From an uncultured Eubacteriales bacterium (GTDB taxonomy: Bacteria > Bacillota > Clostridia > Lachnospirales > Bianqueaceae), in contig CACZPA010000090.1 of assembly GCA_902782895.1 (NCBI GenBank), positions 1 through 25,422 on the forward strand: a stretch of DNA of 25,422 bases, written 5' to 3'. Made by a program: the position numbers and the translations under genes. A model generated the notes under the pieces. That model was given only the letters and a program-made list of their open reading frames with translations, did no database searches and was not told where the DNA came from. This document shows positions 6,416-13,153 of the stretch, one piece after another; positions within the stretch are counted from its first letter, which is position 1; the number at the start of each line of letters is the position of its first letter.

Positions 6416-7644
6416 ACCACACCTCCGAATATTTTTCTACGCATTTCCAAAGAAAATGCAGTCGTAGACGCAACTTTTTTCATGTTTTCAAAATCCAGAG
6501 AAGACAAGGGGACTCTGTCGCGGATCAGAGAAGTATAGATCCCGGCGCGTTCCTCCCGTCCGACAAGAATAAATCCCTTCAGACGGTCATTCTGGATAAA
6601 CAGCCTCTTCAAGGATGTATCCGTCTTTTCTTCGTACATTTCTCCTTCATAGATTCCGGCCGACATGATATGCATACCAAAGAAGCCGATTGAATTCATG
6701 GGGATACCGCTGTCGAATTCCATATGGCCGCCTGCCATGTTGACACCTGCGGTAAGCCCCTGCATGACAGCGTTCGGCAGAATCGCGAGGACTCTCTTTT
6801 GACCGGAGGAGAGATCATATCCTTCCGTACAGTCTCCGGCAGCGTAGATGTCAGCCAAAGAGGTCTGCATTCGCGTATCGACCAGAATACCTCGGTTCGT
6901 GCCGCCGCCAGCCTCCTTCATCAGGGATGTGTTGGCTCTTACGCCGACAGCCAGGACAAGAACGTCAAAAGGAACGGTCCTGCCGCTTTTCATATGAGCC
7001 AGATTGCTTTCAAAAGATACAGCGCTGTCCTGCAGCAGGAATTCCATGCCGGATTCTTCCAGATGCCTTTGGACCAGCGCGGCGCAATCCTGATCCAGAA
7101 TGCTCGAAAGAACTCTGTCTGCAAGATCACAGACCGTTACGTGTCCGACACGGTGCAGAATGCCTTCCGCGCACTTAAGGCCGATCAGACCGGCCCCAAT
7201 GATCAGAACACGGGCGGAAGGCAAAAGGGCTTTTTCCAGCGCAAACGCGTCATCCAGAGTCATGAAACTGTATTGGGACGATACCTGATCCAACCCTTCA
7301 AAGGAGGGAACAAACGGAGAGGATCCGGTCGCGATGCACAGGGAAGTAAAGGGAAGAAACCGGTGATCGTCCAGCTCTACCTCGTGCCGGTCGCGATGAA
7401 TCTGAACCGCGGTACGGCCGTAGAGAACGCGGCAGCCCATGCGGGCATAGAAATCATCATCGCGGTAGTGCATACGAACAGGATCCGTCTTTCCCTGCAG
7501 ATAATAAGAGATCAAAGGTCGGCAGTATACGGCATGTTTTTCGGCAGAAACAACGGTAATGGGATTCTCGGAATCGATTCTGCGGATTCCTTCAATACAG
7601 GCGGCCGCGGCCACTCCATTGCCGATAATCACATATTCTTTCAT
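6412..7644 (-). CDS. FAD/NAD(P)-dependent oxidoreductase, glutamate synthase electron donor
   Basis: This is a 410-residue pyridine nucleotide-disulphide oxidoreductase-fold protein. The FAD site GNGVAA is at 8-13, a second dinucleotide site GAGLIG at 150-155 with an acidic residue at the end of the next strand (VTVCD) suggests NADH, and the second FAD motif YAAGDC is at 267-272. No redox-active CxxC is seen, so it resembles ferredoxin or nitrite-reductase type reductases. It overlaps its neighbours on both sides by 4 bp (ATGA), so it is tightly coupled to the ferredoxin protein and the GXGXG subunit. It probably passes electrons from NAD(P)H to the FeS proteins that reduce 2-iminoglutarate. 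The electron route is inferred from context. Confidence 0.88.
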   Translation of the reverse strand: MKEYVIIGNGVAAAACIEGIRRIDSENPITVVSAEKHAVYCRPLISYYLQGKTDPVRMHYRDDDFYARMGCRVLYGRTAVQIHRDRHEVELDDHRFLPFTSLCIATGSSPFVPSFEGLDQVSSQYSFMTLDDAFALEKALLPSARVLIIGAGLIGLKCAEGILHRVGHVTVCDLADRVLSSILDQDCAALVQRHLEESGMEFLLQDSAVSFESNLAHMKSGRTVPFDVLVLAVGVRANTSLMKEAGGGTNRGILVDTRMQTSLADIYAAGDCTEGYDLSSGQKRVLAILPNAVMQGLTAGVNMAGGHMEFDSGIPMNSIGFFGMHIMSAGIYEGEMYEEKTDTSLKRLFIQNDRLKGFILVGREERAGIYTSLIRDRVPLSSLDFENMKKVASTTAFSLEMRRKIFGGVV

Positions 7645-8081
7645 GTATATGCCTCTCTTTCTTCATACACGATCGCGTGGTTTGGGCAGCCTTTTACACA
7701 GGCCGGCTCGCCGACCGCGTTCTGAAGGCAAAGCTCGCATTTCTGCATGACATTGTTTTCATCAGGCGAGAGGGCCCCATAAGGGCAGACAAGTATGCAG
7801 GTGAAACAGCCAACACACTTGTCGCGGTTTATACGGATTACGCCGTCCTCCCGGGAAAGCGCTCCGGCGATGCAGCTTTTGACGCAGATCGGGTCTTCGC
7901 AGTGCCTGCAGGACACCGCATAGGTGATTTTGTCTCCGGATTCGATATGTATCCTGGGAAAGATCGGTTTGCCTTTAAGTGCCAGAACCATATCGGAAAG
8001 TCCGGAATTGGCGAAGGCACAGTTATATTCGCACAGATGGCATCCGAGACACCATTCTTCATTGACATAAACTCGCTTCAT
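7641..8081 (-). CDS. four-cluster 4Fe-4S ferredoxin protein
   Basis: This 146-residue electron carrier resembles the HycB/DmsB/NrfC type. Sixteen cysteines are arranged for four [4Fe-4S] clusters: 11-14-17-21, 58-61-66-70, 89-92-95-99 and 115-118-128-132. There is no signal peptide and no membrane anchor, so it is cytosolic. It begins 3 bp after the stop of the FMN subunit and overlaps the oxidoreductase start by 4 bp. It therefore probably bridges the flavin of the oxidoreductase and the FeS/FMN subunit of glutamate synthase. Confidence 0.93.
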   Translation of the reverse strand: MKRVYVNEEWCLGCHLCEYNCAFANSGLSDMVLALKGKPIFPRIHIESGDKITYAVSCRHCEDPICVKSCIAGALSREDGVIRINRDKCVGCFTCILVCPYGALSPDENNVMQKCELCLQNAVGEPACVKGCPNHAIVYEEREAYT

Positions 8082-8084
8082 TAT

Positions 8085-9590
8085 TTATTCCCCCGCGTGA
8101 GAGATCCCCAGGATCTCCAGTTCTTTTTGATTCAGACCGACACCGCGCAGCATGAGACGGTTGCCGCGAAGAGCTTCGATAGAGTTGATGCCCATTCCGC
8201 CGAGAAGCTCCATGATCTCATGCCGCCATGCAGTCATCAGGTTGACGAGTCTCCTGGAACCGATTTCAGGATTAAGCCTTTTGACAAGATCAGGCCGTTG
8301 TGTGGCGATGCCCCAGTTGCAGCGGCCGGTCTGACAGGTCCGGCAGAGATGACATCCAAGAGCGAGCAGAGCGGCGGTCGCGATATAGCAGGCATCTGCT
8401 CCGAGCGCGACAGCCTTTACAACATCAGCAGCGCTCCGGATGGACCCGCCGGCGATCAGGGAGACATTGTTGCGGATGCCTTCGTCACGAAGGCGCTGAT
8501 CTACAGCTGCCAGAGCAAGTTCGATAGGAATTCCTACATTATCTCGGATACGGGTCGGAGCCGCGCCAGTACCGCCGCGGAAACCGTCGATCGCGATAAT
8601 GTCCGCGCCGCTTCGCGCGATACCACTTGCGATAGCGGCGATGTTGTGGACCGCTGCAACCTTAACAATAACGGGCTTGCGGTATTGTGTCGCTTCTTTT
8701 AAGGAATAGACAAGCTGCCGCAGGTCTTCTATGGAGTAAATATCATGATGCGGAGCGGGAGAGATCGCGTCGGAGCCTTCCGGAATCATGCGTGTCCGCG
8801 AGACATCTCCGACAATTTTTGCCCCGGGAAGATGACCTCCAATGCCGGGCTTTGCTCCCTGGCCCATCTTGATCTCGATTGCCGCGCCTGCCTCCAGATA
8901 ATCTTCATGGACGCCGAACCGTCCGCTTGCGACCTGCACAACAGTATTAGGGCCATATTTGTAGAAATCTTCATGCAGACCGCCTTCTCCGGTATTGTAG
9001 ACAATTCCAAGCTCGGTCGCGGCCTGTGCAAGCGAAGCATGAGCGTTATAGCTGATGGACCCGTAACTCATAGCGGAAAACATGACCGGCATGGAAAGCT
9101 GAATCTGTGGAGAAAGATCTTTTATAATCCCGCCGTCTGTGCCTCTCCGGATCCGGTCCGGCTTCTTTCCTAATGTTACACGGGTCTCCATCGGCTCCCG
9201 CAGCGGATCGATCGGAGGATTGGTTACCTGCGAGGCGTTGATCAGAATCCTGTCCCAGTAGACGGGCAGCGGTTTGGGGTTTCCCATGGAGGACAGCAGG
9301 ACACCGCCGCTCGAAGCCTGTTTATAGACTTCCCGGATCAGATCGTTTGGCCAGTTCGCGTTTTCACGAAGCGTACAATTGCTTTTTACGATTCTCAACG
9401 CATGTGTTGGACACAGGGATACACATCGCTGACAGTTCACGCATTTGGATTCGTCGCTGATCATGATTCCGCGCTCCGGACTGAACGCATGAACCTCGTT
9501 CGCACATTGCCTTTCACATACACGACAGGCAATACAGCGGGACTCGTTGCGGACAACTTCGAATTCGGGATAGGAATAGTCGATACTCAT
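8085..9590 (-). CDS. glutamate synthase FMN/FeS subunit with N-terminal ferredoxin domain
   Basis: This 501-residue protein is the synthase core, which reduces 2-iminoglutarate to glutamate on FMN. The N-terminus carries two 4Fe-4S motifs (Cys19-22-25-29 and Cys50-53-56-60). The FMN barrel follows, with GEGG (201-204), KMGQGAKPGIGG (241-252), IDGFRGGTGAAP (334-345) and AGGSIRS (380-386). A further cysteine group (413, 416, 419, 424) precedes WGIATQ, at the position of the 3Fe-4S ligands in GltB. A TTG lies one codon upstream, but the ATG at 9590, forming TGATG with the amidotransferase stop, is the natural start. It matches the archaeal/clostridial split type rather than the large proteobacterial GltB. 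Confidence 0.95.
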   Translation of the reverse strand: MSIDYSYPEFEVVRNESRCIACRVCERQCANEVHAFSPERGIMISDESKCVNCQRCVSLCPTHALRIVKSNCTLRENANWPNDLIREVYKQASSGGVLLSSMGNPKPLPVYWDRILINASQVTNPPIDPLREPMETRVTLGKKPDRIRRGTDGGIIKDLSPQIQLSMPVMFSAMSYGSISYNAHASLAQAATELGIVYNTGEGGLHEDFYKYGPNTVVQVASGRFGVHEDYLEAGAAIEIKMGQGAKPGIGGHLPGAKIVGDVSRTRMIPEGSDAISPAPHHDIYSIEDLRQLVYSLKEATQYRKPVIVKVAAVHNIAAIASGIARSGADIIAIDGFRGGTGAAPTRIRDNVGIPIELALAAVDQRLRDEGIRNNVSLIAGGSIRSAADVVKAVALGADACYIATAALLALGCHLCRTCQTGRCNWGIATQRPDLVKRLNPEIGSRRLVNLMTAWRHEIMELLGGMGINSIEALRGNRLMLRGVGLNQKELEILGISHAGE

Positions 9591-10684
9591 CAATAAGCAC
9601 CTTCCTTTACATGTACGATCACGGGTTCTCCGCCGGCCGGGGCCCAGATACGTTCCGCATCCGGCTCCATCACGCGGATCGCGGCTTCTTCACTGGCGAT
9701 ATAAACACGGTCATCTTTCTCTCCGGCGACCATGGAACGCAGCTTCAGACGGTCATTCAAGGCCATGATGCCGCCTGTAAACCCAAGAACGATGGAAAAA
9801 GGACCTGTTATCAGCAGACTGGGGAAAACAGTCCGAAGATAAGCACAGCGAGCCCGGTATTCAGGGTCCGGAGATCGTTCGATTGTGCTCCAGAAAGGCG
9901 CCGCGACGACGTTTGCCGCTTCCGTAAGTGTCAGGCCCTGCCGGCGGACAAGATAATCCATAATATAGGTAATGACTTCTGTATCTGTCTGGAGGGTGCA
10001 TTTATAACCAAACATTTCGATGAAACGCCGGTTTGCATCGTAAGAAGAGATTTCTCCGTTGTGGACAACGGAATAGTCGAGCAAAGTGAAAGGATGCGCG
10101 CCTCCCCACCATCCGGGCGTATTGGTCGGATATCGGCCGTGAGCGGTCCAGGAATAGCCCTCGTATTCGTCCAAACGGTAGAAAACGCCGACGTCCTCCG
10201 GGAAACCGACGGCTTTGAAAGTTCCCATGTTTTTCCCACTGGAAAACACATAGGCTCCATCCATCCCGGTATTGATCTTCATGACGGTCTGCGCGACAAG
10301 CTCTGCCTCATCGAGCTGAAGATTCGTCAGCATAGAGTGGAGCGGAGCGACAAAATACCGCCAGATGATAGGTTCGTCCGTGATCGCCGGTATTTTGCGG
10401 GTCGGAATGATCTCGGAACGTACGATTTCAAAGTATTCCTTTAAGAAAGCTTCACATTCCTTGCGGACTGCACGGCTGTCAAAGAACAGATGCAGTGCAT
10501 AGAAATCCTTGTATTCCGGATAGATCCCATATCCCGCGAAACCGCCTCCCAGGCCGTTGGACCGGTCGTGCATCGGTTTCATGGACGCGATGATCTTTTC
10601 ACCCGTCATTTTGTTCCCGTCTTTGGATATTACCGCAGCGATCGCGCATCCGGAAGGAATACGGATCTGACCTTCTCTCCTCAT
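9590..10684 (-). CDS. glutamate synthase amidotransferase subunit (class II GATase)
   Basis: This 364-residue protein releases ammonia from glutamine for the FMN subunit. The class II (Ntn) motifs HGRYPTNT (182-189), HNGEIS (208-213) and TDTEV (233-237) are clear. The nucleophile is expected to be the N-terminal cysteine; here Cys13 (IPSGC) lies after a 12-residue leader that would have to be removed, as in other glutamate synthases. The frame is open 32 codons further upstream, but that part is the leader attenuator. The ATG at 10684 has AAAGGAAG before it and is chosen. It is the first gene of the seven-gene operon and ends in a TGATG junction with the FMN subunit. Confidence 0.92.
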   Translation of the reverse strand: MRREGQIRIPSGCAIAAVISKDGNKMTGEKIIASMKPMHDRSNGLGGGFAGYGIYPEYKDFYALHLFFDSRAVRKECEAFLKEYFEIVRSEIIPTRKIPAITDEPIIWRYFVAPLHSMLTNLQLDEAELVAQTVMKINTGMDGAYVFSSGKNMGTFKAVGFPEDVGVFYRLDEYEGYSWTAHGRYPTNTPGWWGGAHPFTLLDYSVVHNGEISSYDANRRFIEMFGYKCTLQTDTEVITYIMDYLVRRQGLTLTEAANVVAAPFWSTIERSPDPEYRARCAYLRTVFPSLLITGPFSIVLGFTGGIMALNDRLKLRSMVAGEKDDRVYIASEEAAIRVMEPDAERIWAPAGGEPVIVHVKEGAY

Positions 10685-10717
10685 GGTGTTCTTCCTTTCT
10701 AAACGCATTCTGAAAAG

Positions 10718-10776
10718 AAAAAAGCAAAGGCGCTTCACGATGTACAGTATCCCCGCACATAAATGAACGCCTTTGC
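10718..10776 (-). terminator. leader attenuator of the glutamate synthase operon
   Basis: On the minus strand GCAAAGGCG (10776-10768) pairs perfectly with CGCCTTTGC (10732-10724). Four more pairs (TTCA/TGAA) follow after a bulged G, and then comes a run of six T (10723-10718). It lies between the promoter and the first gene, so transcription should stop here unless the hairpin is blocked. Its 5' arm contains the AAAGGC hexaloop described at 10761-10782, making the two folds mutually exclusive. Confidence 0.85.
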
Positions 10777-10782
10777 TCATTT
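10761..10782 (-). promoter_or_regulatory. AAAGGC hexaloop hairpin (candidate ANTAR site), gltB-side leader
   Basis: On the minus strand AAATGAGC and GTTCATTT form 8 bp (one G-U) around the 6-nt loop AAAGGC. The predicted start of transcription falls at its 5' base. ANTAR proteins are known to recognise 6-nt loops with A at position 1 and G at 4, which this loop has. Forming it would occupy the 5' arm of the terminator at 10718-10776. A second hexaloop, normally part of ANTAR sites, is not found; downstream there is only a 6-bp stem with a 9-nt loop. ANTAR binding is inferred. Confidence 0.6.
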
Positions 10783-10882
10783 GCAGGTATTATATATTGT
10801 AAATTGCAGATTGTCAATGCTTATCGGCTAAATTATCAGAATATTTTAAAAAATCTGCAAGTTTTAAAAATTTTCCTGCAAA
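10780..10882. repeat. nested inverted repeats (four CTGCAA boxes) between the divergent operons
   Basis: TTTGCAGG (10780-10787) is the exact complement of CCTGCAAA (10875-10882), and TTGCAGATT (10804-10812) of AATCTGCAA (10852-10860). This gives four copies of one 6-bp element, two on each side in opposite orientation, spaced 23 and 21 bp within pairs, about two helical turns. On the minus side the boxes lie in the promoter spacer and at the start site. On the plus side they lie upstream of and next to the -35 box. They may bind a regulator; none is identified. Confidence 0.45.
10789..10817 (-). promoter_or_regulatory. consensus sigma-A promoter of the glutamate synthase operon
   Basis: On the minus strand TTGACA (10817-10812), a 17-bp spacer and TATAAT (10794-10789) match the consensus at all twelve positions. 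Such a strong core promoter fits control by attenuation downstream rather than by promoter weakness. Confidence 0.88.
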
Positions 10883-10887
10883 AAGTA

Positions 10888-10916
10888 TTGACAGACGGAT
10901 TTCCCCAGAGTATAAT
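10888..10916 (+). promoter_or_regulatory. consensus sigma-A promoter of the glnN operon
   Basis: TTGACA (10888-10893), a 17-bp spacer and TATAAT (10911-10916) match the consensus exactly. The divergent glutamate synthase promoter is equally perfect, and their -35 boxes are 70 bp apart. Confidence 0.9.
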
Positions 10917-10925
10917 GCACCGCAT

Positions 10926-10943
10926 GAAGGCAAAGGCGTCTTT
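10926..10943 (+). promoter_or_regulatory. AAAGGC hexaloop hairpin (candidate ANTAR site), glnN leader
   Basis: GAAGGC (10926-10931) pairs with GTCTTT (10938-10943) in 6 bp with two G-U pairs, around the loop AAAGGC (A1, G4). The core GCAAAGGCGT is identical to that of the divergent leader, while the outer stem bases differ and still pair, which supports a selected RNA hairpin. It sits at the predicted +1 and uses the 5' arm of the terminator at 10929-10980. The next hairpin (10943-10958) has a 6-nt loop AATCAC, with A at 1 but C at 4, so it is only a partial match to a second ANTAR loop. Confidence 0.6.
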
Positions 10944-10980
10944 TGTGAATCACCACAAGAGGCGCCTTTGTCTTTGTTTA
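10929..10980 (+). terminator. leader attenuator of the glnN operon
   Basis: A 17-bp stem (10931-10947 with 10954-10970, two G-U pairs, extendable by two pairs) closes a 6-nt loop and is followed by a T-rich tract (TCTTTGTTT). It starts about 8 nt after the predicted transcription start and before the glnN ribosome binding site. The T tract is interrupted, so termination may be partial. Its 5' arm begins with the same CAAAGGCG as the attenuator of the divergent operon. Confidence 0.75.
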
Positions 10981-11006
10981 TCTAGGACAGGAGAGGAGAA
11001 GAGAAC

Positions 11007-13103
11007 ATGAATACAGTATCGGATTATTTCGGAAGTATGGTATTTGATGATCGTGTAATGAGAGCAAGGCTTTCTGCTGATGTCTACGCTTCGCTTCGTA
11101 AAACGATTGATGAAGGAAGAGAATTGGATATTACCGTTGCCAATGCGGTAGCAGAAGCAATGAAGGACTGGGCGGTCGAGCGGGGAGCTACGCATTTTAC
11201 ACATTGGTTCCAGCCGCTGACCGGGATTACGGCTGAGAAGCATGACAGTTTTATCTCTCCTTCACCGGATGGCAGCGTCATTATGGAATTCAGCGGAAAA
11301 GAACTGATCAAAGGAGAACCGGACGCGTCGTCTTTCCCAAGCGGCGGATTGCGCGCGACATTCGAGGCGAGAGGATACACAGCCTGGGATCCGACTTCTT
11401 ACGCGTTTGTGAAAGGCAATACTTTGTGCATTCCGACGGCCTTTTGTTCTTACGGCGGAGAAGCTCTGGATAAGAAGACCCCGCTTCTTCGTTCGATGGA
11501 AGCCCTGAATAAACAGGCGCTGCGGATCCTGCGGCTTTTCGGCAACGATACCGCGAAATACGTCCGTTCTTCTGTTGGACCGGAACAGGAATACTTCCTG
11601 ATCACAAAAGAAATGTATGACAGGCGACCGGATCTGCGTTATACAGGCAGAACGCTCTTCGGCAGCAAACCGCCTAAGGGCCAGGAGATGGATGATCACT
11701 ATTTCGGAGCCCTTAAACCGCGCGTAGCGGCTTATATGGAGGATCTCAACACTGAGCTCTGGAAGCTGGGCATTATGGCAAAAACGGAACACAATGAGGT
11801 GGCCCCGGCGCAGCATGAGCTCGCACCGATCTATACCACGACGAACGTTGCCACAGACAATAACCAGCTGACAATGGAGATCATGCAGAAGGTCGCTTCG
11901 AAACACGGGCTTGTCTGCCTGCTCCATGAGAAACCGTTTGCGGGAGTAAACGGAAGCGGCAAACATAATAACTGGTCGATTGCTACCGATGCCGGGCAGA
12001 ACCTGCTCTCGCCCGGAGATACGCCTTATGAAAACGCACAGTTCTTGCTTTTCCTCTGCGCCGTCATTAAAGCTGTGGATGATTATCAGGATCTGCTGCG
12101 CATCTCCGTCGCGACAGCCGGTAATGACCACCGTCTTGGCGCGAACGAAGCGCCTCCGGCTGTCATCTCCATGTTTATCGGAGATGAGCTGAACGCTGTT
12201 CTGGAAGCAATTGAAACAGATACGCCTTATGCCGGTGTCGAGAAAACCCAGATGAAGCTCGGCGTGGATGTACTGCCCAAGTTCAATCGGGATACAACGG
12301 ACCGCAACCGGACTTCTCCGTTCGCTTTTACCGGTAATAAGTTTGAATTCCGTATGCTGGGATCTTCCAACAGCATCGCGTGTGCCAACATTATGCTGAA
12401 CAGTGCCGTTGCCGATACCTTAAGAATCTATGCGGACAGACTCGAAGGTGTTGAAGATTTTGAGACAGCTCTGCATGAAATGATCCGTAAAACGATCAAG
12501 GATCATAAGCGTATTATCTTCAATGGCAACGGTTATGACGATGACTGGATCCGGGAAGCCACGGAAGAACGCGGACTGCTCAACTATCGGACGACACCGG
12601 ACTGCATGCCGCATCTGCTGGATCAGAAGAACGCGGACATGCTGATCGGAGAGGGTGTCTTTACGAGAGCGGAGCTGGAATCCCGCTGCGAGATCATGCT
12701 GGATAATTACAATAAGGCCGTTCAGATCGAGGCAAATACCATGATCAGCATGGTAAAGGAAGAGATCGCCCCGGCGGTATCTGCTTATACAGCGACGCTT
12801 GCCAATACGATTCATCTTAAGAAAGGCGTGAAGAACGATGTCGCGTGCGGATATGAGAGTACGGTTCTGACGAAGCTCTCCTCTCTGAACGACGCGATTA
12901 TGTCAAAAACGGTGCAGCTCGAAGATACGGAAGAGGATCTTCGGAATATCGGAGATACGATCGAGCTTGGCTATGCGATTCGAGACAAGCTTTTGCCGAA
13001 AATGAGCGAGCTTCGCGTACTCGTCGATCAGGCGGAAACCATGACGGCTAAGTCTTACTGGCCGTATCCGTCATATGGCGATATTCTGTTCAGTGTAAGA
13101 TAA
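11007..13103 (+). CDS. glnN: glutamine synthetase type III
   Basis: This 698-residue type III enzyme (GSIII) makes glutamine from glutamate, ammonium and ATP as a large oligomer. The family signature is strong: FGSMVFDD near residue 10, the active-site stretch beginning AKTEHNEVAPAQHE (257-270) with NQLTMEIMQ after it, and the nearby VNGSGKHNNWS. Length is normal for GSIII (about 700). It shares almost no sequence with the type I enzyme in the divergent operon. It starts with ATG after an AGGAGAGGAG ribosome binding site and is the first gene of the plus-strand operon, followed 50 bp later by the ammonium transporter. Control by the leader hairpins upstream is likely. Confidence 0.96.
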   Translation: MNTVSDYFGSMVFDDRVMRARLSADVYASLRKTIDEGRELDITVANAVAEAMKDWAVERGATHFTHWFQPLTGITAEKHDSFISPSPDGSVIMEFSGKELIKGEPDASSFPSGGLRATFEARGYTAWDPTSYAFVKGNTLCIPTAFCSYGGEALDKKTPLLRSMEALNKQALRILRLFGNDTAKYVRSSVGPEQEYFLITKEMYDRRPDLRYTGRTLFGSKPPKGQEMDDHYFGALKPRVAAYMEDLNTELWKLGIMAKTEHNEVAPAQHELAPIYTTTNVATDNNQLTMEIMQKVASKHGLVCLLHEKPFAGVNGSGKHNNWSIATDAGQNLLSPGDTPYENAQFLLFLCAVIKAVDDYQDLLRISVATAGNDHRLGANEAPPAVISMFIGDELNAVLEAIETDTPYAGVEKTQMKLGVDVLPKFNRDTTDRNRTSPFAFTGNKFEFRMLGSSNSIACANIMLNSAVADTLRIYADRLEGVEDFETALHEMIRKTIKDHKRIIFNGNGYDDDWIREATEERGLLNYRTTPDCMPHLLDQKNADMLIGEGVFTRAELESRCEIMLDNYNKAVQIEANTMISMVKEEIAPAVSAYTATLANTIHLKKGVKNDVACGYESTVLTKLSSLNDAIMSKTVQLEDTEEDLRNIGDTIELGYAIRDKLLPKMSELRVLVDQAETMTAKSYWPYPSYGDILFSVR

Positions 13104-13153
13104 AAAGAGAGCCGGGCAGAATTGAGAATGGAAAGAAAAGAGGAGATTACATA

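Noticed and set aside
9591..9593. TTG start of the FMN/FeS subunit one codon upstream
   Set aside because: The ATG at 9590 forms the usual TGATG junction with the preceding stop codon, so the TTG is unnecessary.
10685..10780. N-terminal extension of the amidotransferase subunit by 32 codons
   Set aside because: This stretch is the leader terminator and hexaloop, and the ribosome binding site lies before the ATG at 10684.
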